Origin: Tetragonia tetragonoides
Lineage: Eukaryota; Streptophyta; Magnoliopsida; Caryophyllales; Aizoaceae
Assembly: GCA_038025085.1 (NCBI GenBank)
Contig: CM076148.1
Coordinates: 33,896,501 to 33,960,500 of the forward strand
Direction: 5' to 3'
Length of the DNA stretch: 64,000 nucleotides
The notes under the pieces were generated by a model. It saw only the letters and a list, made by a program, of their open reading frames with translations. It did not search any database and had not been told where the DNA came from. Positions 22,300 to 36,613 of this stretch are shown here, piece after piece. Each line of letters starts with the position of its first letter. Position 1 is the stretch's first letter. Made by a program: the position numbers and the translations under genes.

Positions 22300-22629
22300 A
22301 TGGTGAGTCAATCTCAGCGCATAAAAAAACAACACAACAAAGATGTGAAGGACATAAGGTTATTCATGTGGGGGTTACTGAAGACCCTTGATCCTCATGT
22401 CATTGAAGACATTTTTAATCATCGTGGTTCTTGGATGAAAAATCTGCAGAAATATTTCGAGGAAGACTATGCCATTATCGAGAGGCGAAACCCAGGAAAG
22501 TTGAGGGTCATGGCTAACTGCAGCTTCACATACAAGCGTCCCCCTCCCACCCCAGAAGCTATGGCCGAGAGGAAGCGTCGACAGATCCGTAATTTGAAGC
22601 AATTGGCGATCCTTAAACTTCATGCTTGA
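22300..22629 (+). CDS. Small basic protein C, unknown family (109 aa)
   Basis: Starts MVSQSQRIKKQHNKD, then a helical stretch (KDIRLFMWGLLKTLDPHVIE and DIFNHRG). Next come SWMKNLQKYFEEDYAIIERR, a Pro-rich segment, and an Arg/Lys-rich end (MAERKRRQIRNLKQ). Size, basic termini, MV.Q.Q start, and the spacing R-LM--L---L...F-EE recall proteins A and B, so it may be a distant member of the same family; pairwise identity is low. No known domain recognised. Single exon with TATA box; no polyadenylation signal assigned. Confidence 0.55.
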   Translation: MVSQSQRIKKQHNKDVKDIRLFMWGLLKTLDPHVIEDIFNHRGSWMKNLQKYFEEDYAIIERRNPGKLRVMANCSFTYKRPPPTPEAMAERKRRQIRNLKQLAILKLHA

Positions 22630-23137
<508 letters not shown>

Positions 23138-23256
23138 CACTTCATTCAATTCAGACCCTAACCTCAACCCCTCTCTCTTTCTCTCTCTCTCTCTGTTACT
23201 GAGACAACAACTTAAAACTTCTCTTTTTGCAACACCAACCAACACCAGCGAACACC

Positions 23257-24555
23257 ATGTCTAGCTCCTCAGACTCAAGTGAGAATACTTGTAGAGATCT
23301 TAGTGGAGTTATGCTTCAAATGTGCCCATCTGTCTTCGCTGAAGTTTTCCCCAACATGATGCAGGAGTGGATTACCAACCCTATCCCCCCTCACCAACAG
23401 CTCACAATCGAGTACAAGAAAATGGATAGTATCGATCTTTTCGACCACCCCAACCCAGGGATGCCTGAAGTTGTGACAAATGACACTAGGTACATATTTC
23501 TACATCATTTTAATCATGATTTAAGTAGTTTATTGCATATCAAGATAGCATTGTTAAGAAGAATCTTTTTTCATACTTAGTTTTTTTCTTTGTTCCAAAA
23601 AATAACATGACAAGTCCTACAAAATTTAGATTTGGTCCTAAAAAATACATGATAGTTCTTGCTAAATTTGACTTGGTAACTTTGTGGTAATTCAAAGGGG
23701 GTGGGGGTCCTTTGCTAGTTGGGTAAATGTTGTTTATTAATTTAACTTGAATCTTGGACTCTAAATCCTCAAGTAAAATTGACAAAATAATCCTCCTTAA
23801 CAAGTTATCCGGTCACTCGTTAACAAGACCGTTATATAACGACCATCTCCTTCTTCACACCAATCATCCACATCGAAGCATTTTACATGTTTGGTTGTAA
23901 TTCATATCAGTAGGAACTAATATAACTGAGGTTTTTACTATACCATTAAAAATCTTATATATTCAATCCTATGCATATTTGGTACTAATTTATTTAGTAA
24001 AAACAACTATGACCGTGCTTTTCACTATAAGATGACAATCTCACATTTTCAAGCCTTTCACTCAAATCACACTCCTTACAATAATTGTTTAGTAACAAGT
24101 ACATGCCATTTAGGTACATGGTTCGCCTTGGTGACCAACACCTTTGGGATGCCAAACCATTGAAAATTAGAGAAGCTATCCTTGAGCCAAAAGAGGCAAG
24201 GGATTCTCTTTTGGATCTGCTCATGATAACTGGTGAGGGCAATAGCGAAAATGCCAAGCCTGCACATCTGTTGAGTGTCACTGACCTCAGTTACTTGAAG
24301 TATGTTGAACTAGAGGCCCCTTTTCATGCCATCCGCTCAATGAATTATGCGGACAATCAGCTGTTGCCCAATGGGTTTGATGTTTTAGTGGATCCTCCTA
24401 TGAACATTCGTCAATCCCCAATTGGTTTTCTGGTCAATTGCCAACCTACGGAGGCTAACATGGCAGCTTACTCTAACACGGTCCAAGTACACAAATTGGA
24501 CCATACGGAGAAGCAAGTGGACGTGTGGATTGAACGTCGTGTTAGTAGATCGTGA
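23257..24555 (+). CDS. Gene D: two-exon gene, unknown product
   Basis: Exon 1 (23257-about 23494) encodes MSSSSDSSENTCRDLSGVML, a helix with PSVFAEVFPNMMQEW, and an acidic end. Its donor is AG|GTACATATT. Exon 2 starts after a CATTTAG acceptor near 24113 and continues in frame as YMVRLGDQHLWDAKPLKIRE. It runs through LLDLLMITGEG, HLLSVTDLSYLKYVELEAPF and VQVHKLDHTEKQVDVWIERR to a TGA at 24553-24555. The total is about 225 aa. I recognise no domain. The exon 1 helix (L..ML...PSVF..VFPNMM.EW) has the same spacing as gene C's (LLKTLDPHVIEDIF...SWM), which hints at kinship. The CT-microsatellite leader is plant-promoter-like. The intron carries no gene. Confidence 0.5.
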
Positions 24556-24588
24556 GTTGGTCCGGATACTACGTATTACAAATGCCAT

Positions 24589-25020
24589 GTGCAGGCGCTG
24601 TCCCGCTATTGGAGAGTGATACCGGAAAATATTCTCATTGACTCGTGGGATGAGGGAAAGCTTCATGAGTATCCTCAGTTAGAAGGAAGGCCAAGGCTTC
24701 AAGAAGGCTCAAAATTCTTAATTTGGAACGCACGGGGGATCGCTCGACCATCTTTCCGCTCTAATTTCTTGTTCCTATGTCAGCACTACCGTCCACCCCT
24801 CTTCTTCGTGACGGAAACTAGAGTTAGCCATAAGAATACGGAGGCCATTGTGAGCGATATTACAATCTTTGAGAATTAGAGCCTTGTTGAGCCTGATGGA
24901 TTTGATGGGGGAGTCTTAATCTTCTGGACTGATGAAGTTGATTTCAACTTCATCAATTGCAATCGCCCCCTTATCCATGGCTTCATGCAAAGGAAGATTC
25001 GGGCTCATTGACTGGCTAGC
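24589..25020 (+). pseudogene. LINE (L1-type) endonuclease fragment
   Basis: The frame reads FLIWNARGIARPSFRSNF, then PPLFFVTETRVS, and after a TAG (24877-24879) GFDGGVLIFWTDEVDFNF and RPLIHGFMQ. WN-RG, the TETR motif and GG-----W are the first conserved blocks of the apurinic-endonuclease domain of plant L1 LINEs. Only about the first third of the domain is present; reverse transcriptase is absent. It starts almost directly after the stop of gene D, in the same orientation. The piece upstream (24589-24705) is not recognisably LINE. Confidence 0.7.
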
Positions 25021-26040
25021 GGTATGCCTCTTGTGTTACTTCATAAGTTGTTTCAACCTGTCACACTACTAATGCATTTTTTCCAATTACAGGTGCTGTT
25101 GTTGGAGAGTGAAGGAAGTGCAACAACAAATGTTTGTTTGTTTCTGTTTTATGTATTATGAATGTTATTCGGACTATATCCCCTGCCCTGGCATGTATTA
25201 AACCCACACCCCCCTAGAAATGTTTATTGTACAATGTTGGGATTTTAACTACCCCCTCCCCGGCTTGTATTAAGCCCCCCTCCCCGGTTTGTATTAATTC
25301 CCCCCTCCCAATACTATGGTTGCCTTTGAACTACTCCATCGTTTGTTAAATTTTATTCCTTATTGCTCTACTTCATGTGGTCATTATTTGTTGATTTGCT
25401 CTTGCAAGTATGGCTCACTGTGTCTGGGCCACTCCTATCTTCCTATTACATATGGTTCATTCTTTCTTCCTTTGTTACTAATAAATCAATTTATCATTGC
25501 TTTGCTCTTGCAAGTATGGCTCATTGTGTCTGGGACAATCGTTTCTTTCTATTACTTTTGCTCCCTTCTTTCTTCCTTTGTTACTAATAAAACAATTTAA
25601 CACATTGCTTTGGTATTGCAAGTAAGTTTTACTGTAACTGGGGCACGGACCCTCCTTTCTTCCTATTACATTTCGTCCATTATTTCACCCTTTGTTACTA
25701 ATAAATCAATTTATCACATCACATACTGTATGTAGACGAGAATTACCCACTTAATTCTTGGTTTTCACTGGAAATAATAATGGCGAAACAAGTTATTCTC
25801 GTTCTCATTTCAGCTTCCTATCAACTATGATAACATTATGAAAATTATTTTTCTACCACCACTTACATGTAAGGAAAACAACACCTGAATTTATTTTTCG
25901 CTCTACCTACTATAAATACATCATGGAAAACTTGATTGTACACTCAATAACTAATTTATTTGAAGCCGTTGGGAAAAAACCCCTAACTACAACACCAAAC
26001 AACTAACCACAGATTTGGATTTCACCCTAATTAAAATCAC
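25021..26040. other. Gene-free spacer with a tandem repeat
   Basis: Contains pyrimidine-rich text with CCCCC(T/A)CCCCGGC words (25190-25310), a three-copy 105-bp repeat listed separately, and A+T-rich DNA. No gene visible. Confidence 0.45.
25370..25720. repeat. About 105-bp tandem repeat, three copies
   Basis: CTCTTGCAAGTATGGCTCA recurs at about 25398 and 25504, with a diverged third copy at about 25609. Each is followed by CTTCCTATTACAT and TTTGTTACTAATAAATCAAT. The copies diverge towards the 3' side. Confidence 0.75.
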
Positions 26041-26042
26041 AA

Positions 26043-28321
26043 TGCCTCAGTGTCCTATGGATATGGTCTGCCGTAAATAATGTTCTCCACAATCTGTCAC
26101 ATAAGCAATGAGGGTTTACCATTTTGAATCTATACATCTTTATAATTATTTAGCATAATCTTCATAAATTAAGTTGCTGACGAAATTACCTTCGTAGCAC
26201 CATATTCGCCATCTTCTTCGGCGTCGAGTTCCAATGCTGCCTCGAGAGTCTGTTGGTCCCATGCACGGACTCTACAGCTGTTTGTCCTCCAGTTTACGCC
26301 CTTCCCAAGGTCAATTCTACCCAAGTACACTAACTACAAATACAACGGGTGAATTAAAACAAAGAGTTGCAAAACATAATGAAGATTAATGCAGTGTCGT
26401 AAAATACTTACAGCTAACAATAGTGTGCACCCCCCAAATCCTTCATCAGTATCATCAACTTTGAACCTATAATCAACCAACTAATTCAAAACAAATGCAG
26501 CCCAGTTGTATTTCTTAGCTTCACAAGCATTGTGCAGCACCTTCAAATGCAAGGGGTTGATTGCGCGCTTCTGCATAGGACAAAGAAGGACTCCCAGTAT
26601 ATATAACAGAAAATGTCTTTTAAACTTCTCCTTGTCAATTTTCTCTCCGTCCACATGCCATTCTAAACACATCCCTCTCACTGATGCTTCCATAAATGTG
26701 GTCCTTGTATTCTATCTTCAAAGTCTTGTACACCTTCATGCTACACTTGGGTACGGTCAAACTCCACTTTCCAAAAGGAGTTCCTAGCACCCAACCAACC
26801 ATATTTGCATCAATAACGATGGAATGTCCCTCCCTAATCTTAATCTTCTTAGAGTGAGGATCAAACCTCTTCGTAATCCAATACCCAAACATATTATCAA
26901 GGTCCCTTATTTTCATATATATGAACTCTCCAAATCCCATTTCTTTGACCCAACTGCGTTGCGTCTCTGTTAAACGTGCAATGAATTTACTATATCTTTG
27001 CACATTGCAACCCATGATGAAACGAAACAAACCCTATAAAGAAAAATTTAATTACCAATTACATATTCGCAAAAAAAATTGAAAACATGATTTCATTTCA
27101 ATCCATACTTACAGAGTCAGTGGACTTTGTGCATTGCTCATTGTCCTGAGTTGGCTCGTCATTCGGTCGACATTCTTTTCCCCGATTGCAATCCTTACTA
27201 TTCCCCATTATCATCCGCATTTTCCTTCTCTCCTTTGTCATCATCTCCCATATTCGCTTGCTCTTTCTCATCATCATCTCTGTTATCCGCATTCTCATTC
27301 TCTCTTCTGTCTTCATCTCCCAACTTCCCTTGCTCCTTCTCATCATAATCTACATCATCAGCATTTTCCTTCTCTCCTCTATCTTCATCTCCCAACTTTC
27401 CTTGCTCTTTCTCATCATCGTCTCCATCATCCACATTCTCATTCTCTCCTCTGTCTTCATCACCCAATTTGCCTTGCTCTTTCTCATCATCATCTCCACC
27501 ATCTGCATTCTTCTTCTCTCCTCTTTCTTCATCTCCCAACTTCCCTTGCTCCTTCTTATCACCATCTAATTCCCTGTCGTCTTTCTCACCATCATCTCCC
27601 AAATTTCCTGCAACTTTCTCATCATCTCCCAGTTCCCCATGCTCTTTCTCCCCATCATCTCCCAGTTCCCCTTCATCATTATCATCACCATCTTCGTCAT
27701 CATTCTGACAAAATCAAAAATATTTCTATATGTTAAAGGTCGATTTACACACTTTGTATCCAACCTTAATATGAATTTATCAAAACAAAAAAATTGAATA
27801 TAATTCATTCCTCTACGCCGTGCTGAAATAGTAAAGTACTAACTACGCTAAGTTAACGACAGTATTTTATGAAACTTATAAACCTTACCAAACATGTCTT
27901 CCTCTTCTTCATGGCCACTTGCTTCACCCTTATATTTCTCCTCTTGGCCAGAGTCTTCTTTCGTAATGGTTGTTCAATCACCGGGCTTACCGCAACCAAC
28001 TGTTTATCCAATTCTGACGGATCCTTCTCAATTGTATGCTCTACATATAACCGTCTCGTGGGGGTTATTGTTCCAATGTTTCATTTCATCCATCTTTGAC
28101 TCATCGTCCATTACAATTAGGTCATCCATTGTGCTTCTTTGAGCCCAAATCTTGAAATCACTCATATAGTTCAAATCGTTTACTCGCTTCCTAATTTCTT
28201 TCAATGTGAATAAATCCAAATTTTTGAAAAACAATATCTCTTTCATACCACCACAGTATTCAATTGGTTCTGACTTCAGTGTTCCCCCATGGAAAAGTAG
28301 GACAATATAGGACTTTGCCAT
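26043..28321 (-). pseudogene. Unit 3: decayed mobile-domain gene with acidic repeat and PB1-like N-terminus
   Basis: Minus strand. The first segment (28321-28028) reads MAKSYIVLLFHGGTLKSEPI, then EYCGGMKEILF. This HGG...Y.GG pattern resembles the PB1-like domain at the N-terminus of MuDR/MULE transposases. A frame change near 28040 leads to a Lys/Arg-rich linker. Next come an acidic 24-residue repeat (27602-27198) and the mobile/DUF1985-like domain: WVKEMGFGEFIYMKIRDLDN, YWITKRFDP, GWVLGTPFGKW. The frame changes again near 26660 to reach FLLYILGVLLCPMQ and YNWAAFVLN. Exons VYLGRIDLGKGVNWRTN (26337-26190) and VENIIYGRPYP-stop (about 26095) follow. No Ulp1 domain is found downstream. At least two frame breaks and one stop make it a pseudogene. 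Confidence 0.6.
27198..27602 (-). repeat. 72-bp coding minisatellite, acidic 24-residue repeat
   Basis: Five to six copies of (D/E)EKEQGKLGDEDRGE(N/K)EN followed by A/V-D-D. The period is 72 bp, so the frame is kept. The plus strand yields Leu/His/Ser-rich open frames that are mirror artefacts. Such acidic repeats act as flexible or histone-interacting segments in other proteins; here it may simply be replication slippage. Confidence 0.85.
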
Positions 28322-28532
28322 CTTAATTCTGCAATATTAAGTTTCAATCAACAACCATGATTTTCAATGTTTAGTATTGCTGTATTTCTTTTTTTTCCAA
28401 ATGTAGGGTTTCTTAGCGGTTACTACATGTCATTCTCATTTTTCATTCTTTTCAAGTGTACTTGTATGACTGTGGTTTTGCTAGTAGTTAACTTAACACA
28501 ACTGTTTCTAACATGTTACACTATTGACTTAA

Positions 28533-31166
<2,634 letters not shown>

Positions 31167-31320
31167 TTTATTAGTAACAAGCACTATATGTATTAGTAAC
31201 TAATGAATGAGCTCCAAACCAAATTTACTAGTAACATATCCACCTTGAAAATCATTTATTAGTAACAAATGACTTAATTTATTAGTAACAAATGACTTCA
31301 TTTATTAGTAACAAATGATC
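31167..31320. repeat. 22-23-bp tandem repeat of TTATTAGTAACAAATGA
   Basis: Three close copies (31252-31320) and looser ones at 31167-31235, directly after the Helitron end. The TTAGTAACAA core is also scattered through 0.9-25 kb. Confidence 0.7.
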
Positions 31321-31399
31321 CACCTTGAAAATAACGAAAACTTCAGAATAAACCTAAAACAAATTGGATTTTATTGGGAAAAAAATCAAAACATTGACC

Positions 31400-31790
31400 T
31401 GCGTCTCCACGTCGCCGGAGTACTTCTAAGATTTTTCCCGTCGTGCTTCAACTGCCCAGGTCGCCGGAGTAGTTTGGAAAGGTGGCCCGACTTCTTCTAC
31501 TAGAACGCCGAAAACTTAATCTATTTTGCCCATTTCGGCCCACCGCCGGATTCCAAAATAATTTCCCCAACCCTAATATTGTTTGAGTTTAGAAACACTT
31601 CGCCGGAGTTCTTTAGAGGTTGTAAACACTGTGCATGAGTCTTTTGTAGATCGCCGAAGTATTTCAGAGGACACCGGAGTAGTATTAAGGAGGATGTCGG
31701 AGGTTTTTGGAGGAAACCAGACTTTTTTGGAGGACGCCGGAGTTCGGCGGAGGTTGCCGGAGTTCTTGAACCTCACTTTCTATTAATTTT
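31400..31790. repeat. Degenerate CGCCGGAGT-rich repeat
   Basis: GCCGGAGT(T/A) recurs at about 31412, 31452, 31600, 31673, 31736 and 31756, often followed by TCTT..GAGG at 25-30-bp spacing. G+C content is higher than in the surroundings. The 67-codon open frames on either strand look like by-products. Confidence 0.5.
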
Positions 31791-32763
31791 TCCAACCATT
31801 CTAATTCTTGTGTTTTGATTTCTCCAAAAACATAAACATTAGTGAAATGTTGTAGGTTAGAGTATGAATTTTGAACCAATTTGTTTGAAATTCAAATGAA
31901 AATAGAGTTAAAAAATTTTTCCTTTTTTTTTAAATGGCTTTGTTTCCAACCAATAGAAAGTTGCCATCACATTAATAAAAAAGGATGCATGATACACCCA
32001 ATATATCACATACATTATCCGTTAATACAGGCTCTTCCACATATGAGCAAAAACTAACAAAAGTTTGGTTGTATTGTATGTAAACGTCATATTCGTTCCT
32101 TATCAATCTCATGATATCAGAGTGTTTTTCTTTTATCTCTTTTCATTATCTAATTGGATTATTGCGTACTCATATGTTATAGATACATACGCAAAATTAT
32201 ATACTATTCATGTCCCAAATTCCAACAGACACTTGTAATTTTGAGGTCAAATTTGGTAAATTTTTACCTTAAATTATATTATAAGAAATTACATAAAATT
32301 AATTTCTGAGAGTAATATCATTAGATTTATATTGAAACAATATTCAAATTAATTTACTTTAATAAAAAATTTACCCTCTAAATGCAAAATTTTTTGTAGT
32401 AAGTTGCTTACAAGAATTTTTCTTTAAATAATCACCTTTGAAGGGGTTGGTATTATTATTTTACCATCTCTAATTTTTTATCATATTCCAGCAACTAATT
32501 TTCATCTTTTAAAAACAATTTCAATGGACAACAGATTCATTTTCCAAATTACCCCCCATTCATTGAGGTTTCCAGAAAACAGAAAAAAAATAAACAGATT
32601 ATTTTCTTTTTTATTTTCAATTTTATTTATTTAGCCAATGAAATTTGACATATCAACCGAAAACTAAATTTATATTACACTCAATGTATGACTAACTTAG
32701 TTCCCCCATAATATCATAAGTGAAGGTCTCCCTTTGATGGTTATCACGGATGATGAGTTATAG
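31791..32763. other. Gene-free A+T-rich spacer
   Basis: No coding potential, repeats or termini that I could support. Confidence 0.5.
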
Positions 32764-32773
32764 CTTCTAACCC

Positions 32774-33064
32774 GCTATTTTTTGATTTTTTTGCTCGTAA
32801 AACAGGAAGGTGTGAGTAAAGGGAGATCGAGGCACCTCCCGCTAAATCATGTTTGTACTTTCATGTTCAGCAGCGCGCGAACATAGCAGACTAACTGAAC
32901 AACCAACTCAAGCACTTTTCCATCAACGTAGCACCATCAAGGTGCAAGTATGGTTCCTAGAGGCCGGCATATACAAGACATGAGGGGATAATAAGGAATC
33001 AAACCCATGACCTTGCCTTATCAAACCACTTGGCAGTAAGGCTGGAACCATTTGACTACCCGTA
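32774..33064 (-). mobile_element. SINE with target-site duplication
   Basis: Flanked by direct repeats CTTCTAACCC (32764-32773 and 33065-33074). On the minus strand the head has box A TAGTCAAATGG and, about 40 nt on, box B GGTTTGATTCC (one C-to-T change from consensus). The tail is A-rich (T runs at plus 32778-32792). The length is 291 bp. A complete, moderately old insertion. Confidence 0.75.
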
Positions 33065-33168
33065 CTTCTAACCCACTTTTTGGGTATGTTTGGCAAAATT
33101 AGTTGTAGCTGTAGCTATCAAATGTAAATTAAGGAAATAAATTAGTAGAAAACTGCTACAAAATGCTA

Positions 33169-33422
33169 TTTCCTCCGTCCCAAGAAAATGTTCACACTAG
33201 TTTTTCACGTTTTTCAATGCACTACTTTGACCACAAATAATTACAATTATATGAATATATAAATAATAAAATTATGATTTCTTGAAAGTAATATTGAAAA
33301 TAAATCCAACAAAAGTATTTTTACATTATAAATCTTTATATTTTTTGACATATATATGGTTAAAGTTTGTAAAATTTGACCTTGAAATAACTAGTGTGAA
33401 CATTTTCATGGGATGGAGGAAG
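33169..33422. mobile_element. Stowaway-type MITE
   Basis: 254 bp between TA dinucleotides (33167-33168 and 33423-33424). The left end is TCCTCCGTCCCAAGAAAATG and the right end is its near-perfect inverse, CATTTTCATGGGATGGAGGA. The inverted repeat extends through TTCACACTAG. CTCCGTCCC termini with TA target sites are diagnostic for Stowaway (Tc1/mariner). Confidence 0.9.
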
Positions 33423-33556
33423 TAATAAACTAGCTGTTGCTGCAAGCGAAAGTTTACAGGAATAACTTTCACAAAATTAGCTGTAGCTGTAGCTTCAAAT
33501 TGAAAATCTAATGCCAAACTATTTGGAAGCAGAGAGTAAAAAGTACTAGGTGCAAA

Positions 33557-33590
33557 CTTCAAGCCTCAAGTTGTAGCTTGAGGCTTGAAG
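33557..33590. repeat. Perfect 14-bp hairpin
   Basis: CTTCAAGCCTCAAG - TTGTAG - CTTGAGGCTTGAAG, with a further partial copy at 33601. It lies in a region with repeated TAGCTGTAGCTT words (33092, 33478), probably the remains of a MITE into which the Stowaway inserted. Confidence 0.6.
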
Positions 33591-34530
33591 CTTTTACTGA
33601 AAACAACTTGAGGCTCAAAGCTTTTACTGAAAACTTACTTGTTCGTGCCAAATATATTTAGGTAACTATTCAAAACTTTGTTAGAATTTGATGAGTGATA
33701 TAACTTCCATGAAATCTGACAAAGAAGACGAGCAAAAAAAAATGAAATCTGACAAAGAAGATCATTTTTCTTTCATTTGAGCCCAAATGGTATAGTCTGT
33801 CTAACGAGCAAAAAAAAAAAAAAAAAAGGTCTAGTCTGTCTACTAAAGAGTTTGAGCCCAAAGAAATCTGGCAAGAAGGCCCGCTTGGTGACGGTCTTGC
33901 AAGTCGTATTCATTCAAAAGCCCAACAACGAACAACCAGTGACCTATGGATTTCTGTCATAAAGATTTATAAGCAATGATATATATATGTCTTCTTAAAA
34001 AATGCTCTTATTTATCTTTTACTTCTACGTGTCAGGCAATATTTTATTACAATTGGGCGTCTTTTTATTACAACAAATCAACAATATCTTTACTACATAT
34101 TTTTCCTACAGTTTCTAATATTTTACTATAAAAGAAATCCTTATCCATCTTCTAAGAAGACATACATAATTCATTTTTCAAGATTTATTAATGTGTTTGA
34201 TAACCTACTTAGCTTCATGCGTCCTGTACATTACCGTAACATATTGTTAACCATAGTCAACAATGACCTTATGTATATTTATGTTGCTACTTGCAAGCAG
34301 TAATTGTCACAAGTCGACTTTTTAGGCGGCTTAATTGATGAATGAATGATGATATGTTTCCCTTAGCTTGATTAACTTAATATAACAGGTATGTCTCAGC
34401 GTGCCTTCAAACTACGATTGCCTCGAAACTTCTTATGATACGTATTAGCATTCCTTTATATAATCAAATCACTCAATCGCTATCTTTTACTCATCTCCTT
34501 CCAACCTATAAATACTTTTGACATGCGGTA
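33591..34530. other. Gene-free spacer
   Basis: Contains short duplicated phrases (AAATCTGACAAAGAAGA at 33713/33745; TAGTCTGTCTA at 33793/33831) and A runs. No supportable gene. Confidence 0.4.
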
Positions 34531-34537
34531 CAATTGA

Positions 34538-34690
34538 CCGTGGCGTAGTATGATCTGATGGCAAATGTACGTTATGAGTTCGATTCCCACTAGTCGGTAT
34601 CTTTATTGAGTTTGTCTGCAATTTTAATTTACCCTATTGGTTAACTCAGTGTATATAATTGGCAGGTTATTGCACACACTCGAAAATTAG
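34538..34690 (+). mobile_element. Possible SINE head (tRNA-like boxes)
   Basis: TGGCGTAGTATGATC resembles box A and GAGTTCGATTCCC (34576-34588) is a good box B, at tRNA-like spacing of about 35 nt. No tail or target duplication was identified, so the limits are nominal. Confidence 0.4.
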
Positions 34691-36103
34691 TATACAATAT
34701 TACAATACACACTATAATTAAAAGTAGTGGTTGCGGGTTACTTGTATCAAAAGATAACATAAAAACATATGGATCATAGCAAAAACTTTTTATTTATAAA
34801 TGAAAAATAAAGGATTAACTCATATTAATCCACTTCTTCCAACTACTTAGGTTCAAGTTTCATTACCAATAATGTTGAAGGCTTCCTTAATTCAAAAACA
34901 AAAGTCTTAATAACACGTATAATAGAAATCAAATTCAAGCGAAAATGACATAGTTGTGAAGCAAGAAGAAGGTAAAATTACACCCAAATCCTACTAAAAT
35001 TTATATACATTGAGGTAATTACATTGCATCTTATTATGAAAACCAAACAAACTTCGTTAAATTTTTTTATTGAACTCTTATTTCGTCATCCCACATTAAT
35101 TATTTTAATTGTAAATAAAGATTGGGATGTAATTTTGTCATCTACGTTTCAATTTGTTTTTGGATTAGCGACGAACAATTTGAAGGTCATTAGTTGAGCG
35201 ATGAAGCTATTCGTTAACCAATATTGTTACTTGTTAAGTAACCTATTATTGTAAACTATCAATGGCCTCGGTCTTTGAATGCTATAATATTTCACTAATT
35301 TTCTTTTCATCCAGGCTTTTAGCTACTATATATTGCCAACTTATTATCGACCGCTAACAACATTTAGCGATTGATATCAACTATAAAGTCAATTGCCGTC
35401 CAATTTCAATAATAATTCATGTGGTTTTTCACAGTGGAAGTTGGGATTACTCATGTATGTATTTTTGCAAATTCAATTTATTTTCATAACAATCAAAGTT
35501 TGAAAATTCAGTGAACTTTCACGAAAAAAAGTAATGTTTGTGCATTTTCAATTTAAAAAAAAATACAATACAACTTCAAATAAAATTAGTCGGGCGCCCT
35601 AATTAAAATTAATACGGATACTTATCATTGAACCTAACTTTTATTTTCTAGATATTCCATAATATAATGTCTCTATTATGATTTTACTCAAAGAAATGAA
35701 CATCTCAATCCAATAGAGGTGCATTAGTTGACAACAAACAATGTCCACTAGTTATTGCATTATTGCTAGCTAAAAGCTTATTAAAAGCTAAGACAAAACA
35801 TAAATGTTTAAGGGATAAAGCAACAAATTCAGCCTAAACTAGTAACAAGATACTACATAATTCACACATCTTACACCAAGATGTAGCCAAATTAAACAAT
35901 AAAAAAATGAATGAAAGAATAGGATTTTTACATGTACCTACTACGCCCCATACAAGGACCGATACGAATATCAAAATAAATAATGCCGCCATAGCCTTGT
36001 TCTGTTGTAGTGATCATTGAAGGTATACAAACAAATGACCACACGACGATCCAAGTATATTATCTGTCATCAATAGTGTGTGTCCTTGAGCGATGGCAAG
36101 TAG
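34691..36103. other. Gene-free region 3' of the VQ gene
   Basis: A+T-rich, no convincing open frame. Up to about 300 bp next to 36104 would be the 3' UTR of the VQ gene. Confidence 0.4.
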
Positions 36104-36538
36104 TTAATTAAAAAAATCGATACCAGTTGGTGTGTAGAGAGGAATGTCACTCATATACTCGATCTTGGGTGGATTAAACAACACCATTGCGGGAGAAACC
36201 ACTTGATCGTAACACCCAGTAGGTAGCCTACCCATATGATTTTTAGTGTCGATAACGTTGTTGCAGGGCGAATTGTTGATCCTGTTTTGTTTACTGCTAG
36301 TAGGAGATTGACCCGTAAGTCTTTGGACCAAAGCCATGAAATCTTGAGGTTTGGTATGAATAATCTCCGGAGATCGAAGGTAAATAATTACGGGATCATT
36401 TGGATAGGATGGCATTTTGTTGATGTTTAATGGAGAAGGGCGAAGGCCTTGGATGGTTGTTTTTGTGGTAGAGATAGTGTTGGTGAATTCTCTTTTACAG
36501 TAATTTAGATTATGGTTCATGGATCTTGTGGGGTTCAT
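36104..36538 (-). CDS. VQ motif-containing protein (MKS1/VQ8-like), 144 aa
   Basis: Single-exon gene. Residues about 60-80 read PEIIHTKPQDFMALVQRLTG, which contains the VQ signature FxxhVQxhTG. Upstream, LRPSPLNINK and DPVIIYLRSPEIIHTKP match the conserved N-terminal blocks of the MKS1/VQ8/VQ20 branch. VQ proteins are plant nuclear (some plastid) cofactors that bind WRKY transcription factors and are phosphorylated by MAP kinases in defence and development. Small size and lack of introns are typical. The start is the first Met after the TATA box, giving MNPTRSMNHNLN. The C-terminus (PPKIEYMSDIPLYTPTGIDF) is hydrophobic/aromatic. It is the only ordinary host gene recognised in the window; the precise family member cannot be assigned by eye. 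Confidence 0.88.
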   Translation of the reverse strand: MNPTRSMNHNLNYCKREFTNTISTTKTTIQGLRPSPLNINKMPSYPNDPVIIYLRSPEIIHTKPQDFMALVQRLTGQSPTSSKQNRINNSPCNNVIDTKNHMGRLPTGCYDQVVSPAMVLFNPPKIEYMSDIPLYTPTGIDFFN

Positions 36539-36613
36539 GGTGTGTTTTGAAGATAGAGAGAGCTAGATATTGATAGGTATATAATGATGATGAAGACATT
36601 ATTCATCAAGTAC

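Noticed and set aside
27134..27736. 200-codon and 127-codon plus-strand frames rich in Leu, His, Ser
   Set aside because: They are the opposite-strand image of the 72-bp acidic coding repeat of unit 3.
31583..31786. 67-codon frame with repeated LRR-like words
   Set aside because: Arises from the CGCCGGAGT repeat; spacing does not fit leucine-rich repeats and both strands are open.
36236..36430. 64-codon plus-strand frame
   Set aside because: Antisense shadow of the VQ gene.
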